A stretch of 64,000 bases of DNA. Origin: an uncultured bacterium. Lineage in GTDB: Bacteria; Verrucomicrobiota; Kiritimatiellia; RFP12; UBA1067. The stretch covers positions 22,812 through 86,811 of the forward strand of contig CADCCQ010000004.1 in NCBI GenBank assembly GCA_902799955.1, written 5' to 3'. The position numbers were made by a program, and so were the translations under genes. Positions 53,010 to 61,537 of this stretch are shown piece after piece; position 1 is the stretch's first letter, and every line of letters begins with the position of its first letter. Under the pieces are notes generated by a model that had not been told where the DNA came from, did no database searches, and worked only from the letters and a program-made list of their open reading frames with translations.

Positions 53010-54611
53010 ATGTCGGCGGCGAAGAGATACGGCCTCGTTTCTGCTCTGGCGTTCGCGGTGCTCGCGGCCGCCTCCGTCTGGATGGGCGGGCTCAACCAGG
53101 ACGAGGGCTGGTATCTCTACGCCGCGGAGCTGGTCGGCGACGGGAGGATGCCGTACCGCGACTTCTTCTTCACGCAGGGGCCGCTCATGCCGGCGATCTA
53201 CTCGCTTCTGCGGTTCTCCTGGCACTGGGCAGGGCTCGCGGGGGCGAGGGTCGCGACGTGCCTGCTGGGGCTCTCGGGGATGATCCTCTTCGCTCTGACG
53301 GCGCGCGCGCTCGTGCCGGAGAAGGCGAAGGGCGCGGCGTTCGCGGCGGTGTTCGCGCTGCTTGGGTGCAACCTCTACCACGTATACTACCTGACGATTC
53401 CGAAGACATACGCGCTGGCGTCGCTTTTCGTCGCGCTCGGGACGTTCCTCGCCGTGAAGGCGCTCGCGGCGGGCGGGGCCCGCTCCCGCCTGGCGCTGTT
53501 CGCGGCCAGCGGTTTCGTGTTCGCGCTCGCGGCGGGCGTGCGCATATCGATGGCGGCGATACCCGCCGCCGCGTTCGTGGCGCTGGCGACCGACTGGCGG
53601 AGGCGTCCGCTGGCGGCTGTGTGGCTCGCGATCGGCACGGTCGTCGGGCTGTGCGTGGCGTACGGCCCGAGCCTCATGGACCCCGCGGCGTTCGACGGGC
53701 TTCGCGCCGCGCAGGAGTACCATGCGGCGAGGGGCGGCCGTTCCATAGTCTTCACGGTCGGCAGCATCAGCCGGCTGGTGAGGTGGTATCTTCCTCTCTT
53801 TGCGCTCTGCGGTCTCGCGGTCTTCGGCATGGCCCGTGGCGGACGCGACGGCGACGGCGGCGCGGACGGTGGGGACGACAACGGCTTCAGGGACGTCGCG
53901 ATGCGCCTTTTGACCGCGTCGTTCATCGCGGCGGTCATTGTTCATGTGACGGCTCCGTTCCCGTACGAGGACTACCAGGTTCCGGTGATGGGGCTTCTGG
54001 CAGTGCTGGCGGTCGTGCCGCTCATGGCGGCGTCCGCCGCGGCGTCGCCGCGCGTCGGGCAGTCTTTCGTCCTGCTGCTGGCGACAGGTCTCTCCTTCGG
54101 GGTCTCCTTTGGCTCTCCGCTCCTCGAGAAGTGGACGACGAACGGCATGGACAGGTTCTGGGTCCTCAGGAAGGACAAGTGCGAGCTCGCGCAGCTCCGC
54201 GAGGCGGCGAAGAAGATAGAGGAGCTCGACCCCGGCGGGAAGACACTTCTCACGCAGGACCTCTATCTCGCTGTCGAGACGGGGCGGCGCGTCCCGGAAG
54301 GACTTGAGATGGGGCCGTTCAGCCAGCTTTCAGACGAAGAGTGGCAGGAGCTCCTGCTGTCGGCGCCGTGTCCGGTCGCCGCGCTTTCCGGCTACTCCTT
54401 CGCCATAGTCGCGCCGGAGTGCAAGGAGCGTCCGTTCGAGGACCAGATGGTGTTCTGGTCGATACTCGGCGGGAAGTACTCGCGCGCGGAGGTCGTCGAC
54501 GCGTTCGGGCAGGGCGCGACCACGCTGTTCATCTTGCGCCGCAGGCCGGCGAAGGGCGCCGGGACCGGCGACGGCGCCGACGGGAATTCCGGGAAAGGCG
54601 GCGGCGAATGA
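53010..54611 (+). CDS. GT39/ArnT-like membrane glycosyltransferase family protein
   Basis: 533 residues with about 9-11 hydrophobic helices in the first 370 residues. The first periplasmic loop has GGLNQDEGWYLYAAELVGDG, with the Asp-Glu pair typical of PMT/ArnT-type transferases that use polyprenyl-phosphate sugars. A soluble C-terminal part (about 380-510) is followed by a Gly-rich tail. Acceptor unknown. It follows aspS by 11 bases and overlaps dxs by ATGA, an unusual operon neighbourhood for such a protein. Confidence 0.7.
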   Translation: MSAAKRYGLVSALAFAVLAAASVWMGGLNQDEGWYLYAAELVGDGRMPYRDFFFTQGPLMPAIYSLLRFSWHWAGLAGARVATCLLGLSGMILFALTARALVPEKAKGAAFAAVFALLGCNLYHVYYLTIPKTYALASLFVALGTFLAVKALAAGGARSRLALFAASGFVFALAAGVRISMAAIPAAAFVALATDWRRRPLAAVWLAIGTVVGLCVAYGPSLMDPAAFDGLRAAQEYHAARGGRSIVFTVGSISRLVRWYLPLFALCGLAVFGMARGGRDGDGGADGGDDNGFRDVAMRLLTASFIAAVIVHVTAPFPYEDYQVPVMGLLAVLAVVPLMAASAAASPRVGQSFVLLLATGLSFGVSFGSPLLEKWTTNGMDRFWVLRKDKCELAQLREAAKKIEELDPGGKTLLTQDLYLAVETGRRVPEGLEMGPFSQLSDEEWQELLLSAPCPVAALSGYSFAIVAPECKERPFEDQMVFWSILGGKYSRAEVVDAFGQGATTLFILRRRPAKGAGTGDGADGNSGKGGGE

Positions 54612-56338
54612 CGGCGGACGAGATACGCGCGGCGATACTCTCGGCCGCCTCCAGGCACGGCGGGCACCTCGCCTCGTCGCTTGGCGCGGTGGAGCTTTCG
54701 ATGGCGCTTGCGGAGGTCTTCGACCCGGAGCGCGACCGCATAGTCTGGGACGTCGGGCACCAGGCGTACGCCTGGAAGATCCTCACCGGGCGCGCCGACA
54801 GGTTCGACACCCTCAGGACGCTTGACGGCATATCCGGCTTCCCTAGCCCGGCTGAGTCGCCCTGCGACGCGGCAGTCGCCGGGCACGCGGGCGTCGCGTT
54901 GTCCGTGGCGGAGGGCTTCGCCGCCGCGAGGGACAGGATCGGCGGGGGCCACGCCGTCGCGGTGGTGGGCGATTCGTCGCTCGTCAACGGCACGAGCTTC
55001 GAGGCGTTGAACAACTGCGTCGCGGCGACTGGCAAGGTGATACTCGTGCTGAACGACAACGGCATGAGCATATCGAAGCCCACGGGAAGCTTCTCGCGCT
55101 TCCTCGGCCGGCTCATATCGGGCGTCAGGTACAACCGCGTCAAGGCGGCGGCGGAGAAGGCCGGGCACGCGATGCGCCTCACCTTCTTGAGGAACGCCTA
55201 CCACGCCCTCGAGACGCGCCTGAAGTCGCTGTTCCTCGGGAGCCGCTACTTCGAGCAGTTCGGGATGCGCTACATAGGCCCGGTCGACGGGCACGACCTC
55301 AAGGCGCTGAGGGCGGCGCTCACAGTCGCCCGCGACGACAAGCGCAGCGTGGTGGTCCACGTCGTCACCAAGAAGGGCAAGGGCTACGCCCCTGCGGAGG
55401 CTGACCCCACCAGCTGGCACGGCGTGGGGGCGTTCGACGTCGCGACCGGGCGGCCTGCCGGCGCGTCGGCGCCGCGGCGCGGCTGGAGCGAGGCGTTCGG
55501 GGACGCGCTCATTGAGAGGGCCGCGGCGGACGACAGGATCGTCGCGCTTACTGCCGGGATGAAGGACGGCACGGGCCTCGCCGGTTTTGCGCAGCGCTTC
55601 CCCGGGAGGTTCTTCGACGTGGGGATTTCCGAGGGCCACATGGTGGCGTTCGCGGCCGGCCTCGCCGCTGGCGGCATGAAGCCGGTGGTGGCCGTGTACT
55701 CGACGTTCCTCCAGAGGGCGGTGGACCAGGTTATGCACGACGTATGCATCTCCTCGCTGCCGGTCGTGTTCTGCGTGGACCGCGCCGGCGTCGTCGGCGC
55801 GGACGGCGTGACCCACCAGGGCGTATACGACATCGCGATGCTCCGCACGCTCCCCAACATGACGATATGCGAACCGAAGGACGAGGCCGACTTCGCCGCG
55901 CTCCTCGACGAGGCGCTCGCCAGGCGCGGGCCCACGGTGATACGCTACCCCCGCGGCGCCGTCGCGGCGGCGGCCTCGCCGCAGCCGCCCCGGACGCCCC
56001 CGGACCGCCCCGCGTTCGCGATCTGGGCGACGGGCGGGTGGTACGCCAAGGCGTGCGCAGTAGCGGAGGCGGCCGGCGGCGTGGCTGTCCACGCCAGGTA
56101 CATAAAGCCGTTCGACGCGAAGCTCCTCGCGGAGCAACGCGCGGCGGGGATGAAGATCGTCAGCCTCGAGAACGCCGCCGTCGCGGGCGGGCTCGGCGAG
56201 GCGATCGGGGCAGACGTGAAGTTCGGCTGGCCGGACGTGTTCATACCGCACGGCACGCAGGCCGAGCTTGAGCGGAGGTACGGCCTGGACGTCGATGCCA
56301 TAGTCGCCGCCCTCAAACCGCTGACGACTAACCACTAG
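54608..56338 (+). CDS. dxs: 1-deoxy-D-xylulose-5-phosphate synthase, divergent form
   Basis: 576 residues, about 40 shorter than usual and lacking most of the normal N-terminal leader. It keeps GGHLASSLGAVEL, DVGHQAYAWKILTGR, GPVDGHDL, YSTFLQRAVDQVMHDV, DRAGVVGADGVTHQG and SLENAAVAGG. The ThDP motif reads GDSSLVNGTSFEALN rather than GDG-x-x-T-x-G, and the catalytic-Glu region is GISEGHMV rather than GIAEQHAV. It should make DXP for isoprenoids. The last residues (TTNH) and the stop codon are encoded by an ACTAACG array. A longer upstream reading lies within the glycosyltransferase gene. Confidence 0.85.
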   Translation: MTADEIRAAILSAASRHGGHLASSLGAVELSMALAEVFDPERDRIVWDVGHQAYAWKILTGRADRFDTLRTLDGISGFPSPAESPCDAAVAGHAGVALSVAEGFAAARDRIGGGHAVAVVGDSSLVNGTSFEALNNCVAATGKVILVLNDNGMSISKPTGSFSRFLGRLISGVRYNRVKAAAEKAGHAMRLTFLRNAYHALETRLKSLFLGSRYFEQFGMRYIGPVDGHDLKALRAALTVARDDKRSVVVHVVTKKGKGYAPAEADPTSWHGVGAFDVATGRPAGASAPRRGWSEAFGDALIERAAADDRIVALTAGMKDGTGLAGFAQRFPGRFFDVGISEGHMVAFAAGLAAGGMKPVVAVYSTFLQRAVDQVMHDVCISSLPVVFCVDRAGVVGADGVTHQGVYDIAMLRTLPNMTICEPKDEADFAALLDEALARRGPTVIRYPRGAVAAAASPQPPRTPPDRPAFAIWATGGWYAKACAVAEAAGGVAVHARYIKPFDAKLLAEQRAAGMKIVSLENAAVAGGLGEAIGADVKFGWPDVFIPHGTQAELERRYGLDVDAIVAALKPLTTNH

Positions 56339-56382
56339 CGACTGACAACTAATCACTAACGACTAACAACTAACGACTAAAG
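56327..56382 (+). repeat. Heptamer array ACTAACG (8 units) joining dxs and the NERD gene
   Basis: Eight 7-mers in exact register from inside the last dxs codons to the base before the next ATG (56383). The array provides the dxs stop codon and leaves no Shine-Dalgarno for the next gene. Confidence 0.95.
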
Positions 56383-57060
56383 ATGGCGCACATACATGGC
56401 ATGGCGGGCGAATGGGCCCGGGTGAAGGGGACGGTGGCAGGACTCTGGCCGGTCTTCCTGGCGACGTTCGCGGCGGGGTTCGCCACGGCGTTCGGGATAT
56501 TCAGGTCGCTCCAGTGGGGCATCGCCGCGTTGTGCGTCGTCCTCGTCGGCGCGATATTCGGGCTGATGCACGGCCTCAGGCGCATCGAGCGATTCTTCGT
56601 CGGCGCGAGGGGCGAGGAGCGCGTGTCGCGGATCCTCGCGGAGATATCGGACAAGTACCACGTGTTCAACGACTTCGTCGCGGGGCGCACCCACGTCGAC
56701 CACGTCGTCGTCGGCCCGGCCGGCGTGTTCGCGGTCGAGACCAAGTTCTGGCGTGGCAGGGTCACGATCGAGGACGGGCACATCCTCGTCGACGGGCGGC
56801 TCCCGAGCCGCGCGCCGCTCTCGCAGGTCCTGCGGGAGGCCGCGAAGGTCAAGGCCGCACTCGCCAAGGCAGGGTGGGACGGCCCGGTCACGCCAGTGCT
56901 GGTGTTCGCGTCCGACACCTTCCAGGCGCGCGTCGCCGACCTGAACGGCGCCGTCGTCATCAACTCCCGCGACCTTGCGGCGAGCTTCGCCACCGAGCGC
57001 GTGACGCTCGCGCCGTCCGAGCTGGACCGTCTTGTAAGCCTAATGGAGAACAACACATGA
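56383..57060 (+). CDS. NERD-domain membrane protein
   Basis: 225 residues. Two helices (about 20-39 and 45-62) anchor a cytoplasmic NERD (nuclease-related) domain: GARGEERVSRIL, FNDFVAGRTHVDHVVVGPAGVF and VETKFWRGRV. The Asp-His and Glu-x-Lys residues match the restriction-endonuclease-like core. DNA-processing activity is presumed from the fold, not shown. No ribosome binding site is present because the array abuts the ATG; an ATG six codons downstream (56401) is possible. The stop overlaps the protease gene (ATGA). Confidence 0.78.
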   Translation: MAHIHGMAGEWARVKGTVAGLWPVFLATFAAGFATAFGIFRSLQWGIAALCVVLVGAIFGLMHGLRRIERFFVGARGEERVSRILAEISDKYHVFNDFVAGRTHVDHVVVGPAGVFAVETKFWRGRVTIEDGHILVDGRLPSRAPLSQVLREAAKVKAALAKAGWDGPVTPVLVFASDTFQARVADLNGAVVINSRDLAASFATERVTLAPSELDRLVSLMENNT

Positions 57061-59243
57061 AGAAATCACATCTAGCGGCGGCTCTGTTCCTGTCCGCGGC
57101 GGTATTCACCGTGTCGAGGCTCTTCTCGGAGCCGCAGAAGCCACAGAGCGAGGAATACTACGGCAAGATCGCCCAGCGCGTCGCCGCCATACTGCCGAGG
57201 TACCACGTGCTCGAGCGCCAGCTCGACGACGAGGTCTCGCGGATGGCGTGGACCAACCTCGTGACGTACTACGACTTCGACCACTCGGTGTTCCTCGAGT
57301 CAGACCTCGAGCGCCTCGCCGCGCACGAGCTTACGATCGACGACGAGCTCAAGGCCGGGGACATATCCTTCGGCTACGAGATATACGACCTCTACTGCAA
57401 GAGGCTCCGCGAGAGGGTCGACTTCGCCACGAACCTGCTCGCGACAGCAAAGTGGGACTTCTCAGTCGACGAGACGTACCGGATCAAGCGCAAGGACGCC
57501 CCGTGGCCGAAGACTCGCGAGGAGGCGGAGGAGCACTGGCGCAGGCGCATAAAGAACGAGGTCCTCGCCCAGACGCTCTCCAGGGAGCTCGACGCCGAGA
57601 AGAAGGCCGAGAGGGACGCGAAGAGAAAGCCGGGGAAGGACGACTCCAAGGCGGACGACGAGGAGAAGCCCGGCGACTCCGACGAGGAGTTCGACGACAA
57701 GTCCCTGACGCCCGAGCAGAACCTCATCAAGAAGTACCGCCAGTACTACATCGCCCTGACGGAGCCCGACGGCGAGAACGTCCTGCAGAGCTACATGTCG
57801 GCGGTCTGCCGCGCATACGACCCGCACACCGACTACATGTCGCCCATGACGAAGGAGGACTTTGACATGGACATGAACCTCACGCTCTGCGGCGTCGGCG
57901 CGGTGCTGTCGATGGACGACGGCGCGCTCAAGATCGCGGAGATCATGCCGGGCGGGCCCATGGACCTCGACGGGCGCATCAAGGAGGGCGACAAGATCGT
58001 CGGCGTCAAGCAGGCTGACGGCCCGATGGAGGACATAATGTGGCGCCCGATGAAGAAGACCATCCACAAGATCCGCGGCAAGAAGGGCACCCGCGTCACG
58101 CTCGAGATCATGCCCAGGAGCGACCCGACCGGCACGACCCGCAAGCTCATCGAGCTGGTCCGCGACGAGATCAAGCTCGAGGAGCAGGCGACGACCGGGC
58201 ACGTCGAGCGCGTCAGCATGGACGGCTTCGACAGGAAGGTCGGCTACGTGTACCTGCCCAGCTTCTACGGCTCCATGGACAAGTCGCCGGGCGACGAGGG
58301 GTACCTCAGCTGCGCGGCGGACGTGGCGGCGTACATAGCGGACTTCAACGCGCAGGACGTCGACGGGATGGTGCTGGACCTCCGCGGCGACGGCGGCGGG
58401 AGCCTGAGGGAGGCTGTCAGGCTCTCGTCGCTCTTCGTCTCCAGCGGCCCGGTTGTGCTCATCAGGGACTTGCAGCGCACCGTTCCGCTCCAGATCCAGC
58501 GCGGAAACCCCGTCGCGTTCAGGAAGCCGCTCGTAGTTCTGATCGACCGCGCCAGCGCATCCGCCTCCGAGATCGTCGCCGGGCACCTCAAGGACGTCGG
58601 CAGGGCGGTCGTCCTGGGCGACGTGAGGACCCACGGCAAGGGTACGGTGCAGACCGTCATGCGCCTTGGGCCGGAGAAGTACGGCTCGATGAAGATCACG
58701 ACGGCACGGTTCTACCGCGTCAACGGGTCCTCCACCCAGGTGGAGGGAGTGGAGTCCGACATCCACCTCCCGTCGTACCTTGACTCGCTCGACATCGGCG
58801 AGGACAAGCTTCCTAACGCGCTCCCGTTCACGAAGGTGACTCCCTTCAGGTACCGCCAGAGCTGGAACATGAGCCAGTACGTGCCGCAGCTCGCGGAGCT
58901 TTCCAAAAAGCGCACTGAGGCCGACCCCGCGTTCGTCAAGCACGTCGCCAACGTCGCCGCGTCCCGCGCCGTCTACGACCGCGAGGTCGTCCCGCTGGAG
59001 CGCGAGGCGAGGAAGCGCATGATGAAGGCCGACCGCGCGCTCAGCGACGTCAGCGACGACGAGGAGGACGACGACGACAAGCCGAAGAGGCGCCGGGGCA
59101 GGCGCCGCAACAAGGCAAAGAAGTCGAACGACCTCGTCCTCGACGAGGCGTACAGGGTCCTTGCGGACCTGATCCGCCTCAATGGCGGCGCGGAGCTGCC
59201 GCCAGCGGCGGTAGACTGGTACAACTCGCTGCTGGGGTTCTGA
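57057..59243 (+). CDS. prc: C-terminal (tail-specific) processing peptidase, Prc type
   Basis: 728 residues. An N-terminal signal or anchor (to about 24) and a long helical N-domain are followed by a PDZ domain (about 280-365) and the S41 protease core. The serine lies in SASASEIVAGH (500-504) and the lysine in THGKGTVQT (Lys528), the Ser-Lys dyad of this family. The C-terminal helical domain holds a highly acidic run (DDEEDDDD) followed by a basic run (KRRRGRRR). It would trim periplasmic proteins. A charged insert near 185-215 is also unusual. Start by ATGA overlap. Confidence 0.9.
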   Translation: MKKSHLAAALFLSAAVFTVSRLFSEPQKPQSEEYYGKIAQRVAAILPRYHVLERQLDDEVSRMAWTNLVTYYDFDHSVFLESDLERLAAHELTIDDELKAGDISFGYEIYDLYCKRLRERVDFATNLLATAKWDFSVDETYRIKRKDAPWPKTREEAEEHWRRRIKNEVLAQTLSRELDAEKKAERDAKRKPGKDDSKADDEEKPGDSDEEFDDKSLTPEQNLIKKYRQYYIALTEPDGENVLQSYMSAVCRAYDPHTDYMSPMTKEDFDMDMNLTLCGVGAVLSMDDGALKIAEIMPGGPMDLDGRIKEGDKIVGVKQADGPMEDIMWRPMKKTIHKIRGKKGTRVTLEIMPRSDPTGTTRKLIELVRDEIKLEEQATTGHVERVSMDGFDRKVGYVYLPSFYGSMDKSPGDEGYLSCAADVAAYIADFNAQDVDGMVLDLRGDGGGSLREAVRLSSLFVSSGPVVLIRDLQRTVPLQIQRGNPVAFRKPLVVLIDRASASASEIVAGHLKDVGRAVVLGDVRTHGKGTVQTVMRLGPEKYGSMKITTARFYRVNGSSTQVEGVESDIHLPSYLDSLDIGEDKLPNALPFTKVTPFRYRQSWNMSQYVPQLAELSKKRTEADPAFVKHVANVAASRAVYDREVVPLEREARKRMMKADRALSDVSDDEEDDDDKPKRRRGRRRNKAKKSNDLVLDEAYRVLADLIRLNGGAELPPAAVDWYNSLLGF

Positions 59244-59286
59244 CAACCATTTCCGGGCGGCGAACTGCATAAGGAGAGTAGGGCGT

Positions 59287-60087
59287 ATGAACATCGTCAG
59301 GTTTTCGAAGATGCACGGCGCGGGCAACGACTTCATCCTAATAGACGACCGCGACGAGCGCTTCCCCGTGGACGACCACAGGGGGATCGCGGCGATGGCC
59401 ACGCGGCCGGACGGCATCGGCTGCGAGGGCGTGATCGTCCTTCAGAGGTCCGCAAAGGCCGATTTCAAGATGCGGTTCTTCAACCCGGACGGCACCGAGG
59501 CCGATCTGTGCGGGAATGGCGCGAGATGCGTCGCGGCGTTCGCCCGCGCCGTGGGGGCGGTCGACTCCGACTCCATGCGCTTCGAGACGGCCGCGGGGTT
59601 CATCGACGCGGAGATCGTCGGGCCCGGCAAGGTCAAGGTGTCCATGCCGCTTCCGAGGGACTTCGGCGACGACTTCGTGGTCGCCGGCGTGCCCCACAAG
59701 ATCGTCCCCGTCGAGAACCTGGCCAGGACCGACGTCGCCGGCGAGGGGCGGAGGATCCGCATGGACGAGCAGTTCGCCCCCGACGGCACAAACGTCGACT
59801 TCGTCATGTACAGGACGCCCGACCGCGTGTATATCAGGACGTACGAGCGCGGCGTTGAGGCGGAGACCGGCGCGTGCGGCACCGGCGCGGTTGCCTCCGC
59901 TGTCATCGGGGTAAGGGACTACGGGCTCTCCTTCCCGGTGCACGTGCTCACGTCGCAGGGATACGAGCTCGTCGTGGACGGCGAGTTCGACGGCGACGCA
60001 TTCAAGTCGCTGTCGCTCACCGGGCCGGTGAAGAAGATCTTCGACGGCGAGATCGACTGGACCTCCCTCGACGCGGTTACGGAATGA
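59287..60087 (+). CDS. dapF: Diaminopimelate epimerase DapF
   Basis: 266 residues, two pseudo-symmetrical halves. The catalytic cysteines are Cys75 in LCGNGARC and Cys197 in ETGACGTGA. MHGAGNDFILID at the N-terminus is the family signature. It makes meso-diaminopimelate for lysine and peptidoglycan, so the cell likely has a DAP-type wall. GGAGAG precedes the start. The 104-base gap after it is mostly an ACTAACG array. Confidence 0.95.
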   Translation: MNIVRFSKMHGAGNDFILIDDRDERFPVDDHRGIAAMATRPDGIGCEGVIVLQRSAKADFKMRFFNPDGTEADLCGNGARCVAAFARAVGAVDSDSMRFETAAGFIDAEIVGPGKVKVSMPLPRDFGDDFVVAGVPHKIVPVENLARTDVAGEGRRIRMDEQFAPDGTNVDFVMYRTPDRVYIRTYERGVEAETGACGTGAVASAVIGVRDYGLSFPVHVLTSQGYELVVDGEFDGDAFKSLSLTGPVKKIFDGEIDWTSLDAVTE

Positions 60088-60091
60088 ACCC

Positions 60092-60154
60092 ACTAACGAC
60101 TAGCGACTAACGACTAACCACTAACGACTGACGACTGACCACTAACGACCAACA
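60092..60154 (+). repeat. Heptamer array ACTAACG/ACTGACG (about 9 units)
   Basis: 7-bp units in exact register between dapF and the SPFH gene; same family as the array at 56327-56382. It is followed by an A-rich stretch and the SPFH ribosome binding site. Confidence 0.95.
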
Positions 60155-60191
60155 ACCACCCACCCAAACAAAAAAGAGAGGAGTACAAGCC

Positions 60192-61031
60192 ATGCTGTCA
60201 AAGATAATCCCTCAGGGACATTGCGTAATTGTGGAACGCTTCGGAAAGCCCGTGCGCGTCGCGCAGAGCGGACTTCGCTTCTTCCTGCCCGGGCTCGACA
60301 AGCTCAAGAACGTCAGCGCCGCCTGGGAGGACAGGACTAACAGGGACGGCGTGTTCATCGAGCTCACCGAGCAGATATGCGACACCGGATCGAGGGAGTG
60401 CTTCACCAAGGACAACGTGAAGCTCATCGTCGACTGCGTTTACCGCTGGCGCGTCACCGACCCCATCAAGGCGGTCTACGAGGTCGACCAGCTGCACAAG
60501 TCCCTCAAGGAGTCGGTGCTTGGCGAAATCAGGTCCTTCATCGGCAAGAACGAGCTGAACACAGTGCTGGCCTCGCGCTCGCGCATTTCGGAGAATGTCG
60601 TCACCGTCGTCTCCGAGACCGTGCGCCGCTGGGGCGTCAACCTCACCGGCGTCGAGGTGCAGGAGCTGAAGGCCGACGAGGCGACGCAGGGCGCGATGCT
60701 ACAGCAGCTTGAGGCTTCGCGCCGGTCGGAGGCGATCAAGCTCGAGGCCGAGGGCAAGGCGTTCGCCGTCGTGCAGGAGGCCGAGGCGGCGAAGAAGGCG
60801 GCGATCCTCCGCGCCGAGGCCACGAGCGAGTCGATGAAGCTTGTCGCAGAGGGCGAGCAGGCGTACCTGAACATGCTGAAGGAGACGGTTGGCCCCGACG
60901 CGGCGGCGAAGGTGCTTATCGCGCAGAAGACGCTCGACGCCTACAGGCAGGCGACTGGCGATCCCGCGGCGAAGGTCTTCCTGCCTCTTTCTGCCCTGCC
61001 GAACGTCCTCACGGGAGAGTCCGCGAAATGA
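60192..61031 (+). CDS. SPFH/Band 7 (flotillin-like) protein
   Basis: 279 residues. The SPFH domain (about 8-165) includes GKPVRVAQSGLRFFLPGLD and RDGVFIELTEQICDTGSREC. A long Ala/Glu-rich helix (about 165-235) follows. No clear N-terminal membrane helix is seen, unlike many bacterial slipins. It probably forms an oligomeric membrane scaffold with the overlapping NfeD gene. GAGAGGAG lies 8 bases before the ATG. Confidence 0.85.
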   Translation: MLSKIIPQGHCVIVERFGKPVRVAQSGLRFFLPGLDKLKNVSAAWEDRTNRDGVFIELTEQICDTGSRECFTKDNVKLIVDCVYRWRVTDPIKAVYEVDQLHKSLKESVLGEIRSFIGKNELNTVLASRSRISENVVTVVSETVRRWGVNLTGVEVQELKADEATQGAMLQQLEASRRSEAIKLEAEGKAFAVVQEAEAAKKAAILRAEATSESMKLVAEGEQAYLNMLKETVGPDAAAKVLIAQKTLDAYRQATGDPAAKVFLPLSALPNVLTGESAK

Positions 61032-61471
61032 GCTGGCTCGTCCCGGAGTGGCTGCTCGCGCTCGCGCTCACTCTCTTCGTCGTCGATCTCTTTACCGACG
61101 AGGAGGGAGTGCTGTCGTGGTGCGGAGTGGGCGTTGTCGCCGCATGGGCGACGTGGAGGATCGGAGCTCCGTTGAAGTGGAGCGTGCTGGTCTACATCGG
61201 GGCGTTCATAGTGTCCGGCCTTGCGTGGAACCTGCTGTTCCGCGGACTGATCGGCCAGCCGATTCGCCGCATCTTCCAGAGGGGTGCGCCGGAGGAGAGG
61301 ATCACCGCCATAAAGGGCGCGAAGGGAATCCTCCGGGTGATCGACGGCAAGGTCATGTTCCGCTGGAACGGCGACGAGCTCTGGCCCGTCTCCAATCCGC
61401 CCGCCGACGCGGTGGACGGACAGGAGGTCGTCGCGGCCGGGATACGCGACGGACAGGTCGTGATAAAGTAA
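61028..61471 (+). CDS. NfeD-like membrane protein
   Basis: 147 residues. Two to three helices in the first 80 residues lead into a small beta-rich C-terminal domain (IKGAKGILRVIDGKVMFRWN...GQEVVAAGIRDGQVVIK) of the NfeD OB type. SPFH and NfeD proteins are a well-known pair that organises membrane domains. Start by ATGA overlap with the SPFH gene. This is the short form without the serine-protease half. Confidence 0.82.
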   Translation: MSWLVPEWLLALALTLFVVDLFTDEEGVLSWCGVGVVAAWATWRIGAPLKWSVLVYIGAFIVSGLAWNLLFRGLIGQPIRRIFQRGAPEERITAIKGAKGILRVIDGKVMFRWNGDELWPVSNPPADAVDGQEVVAAGIRDGQVVIK

Positions 61472-61537
61472 AAGGTCTGCGTCTCGCGGTGGATGCGGGA
61501 ATGCAAGTTGGCGAGAACAATCAAAGTGGTGTTGGGA

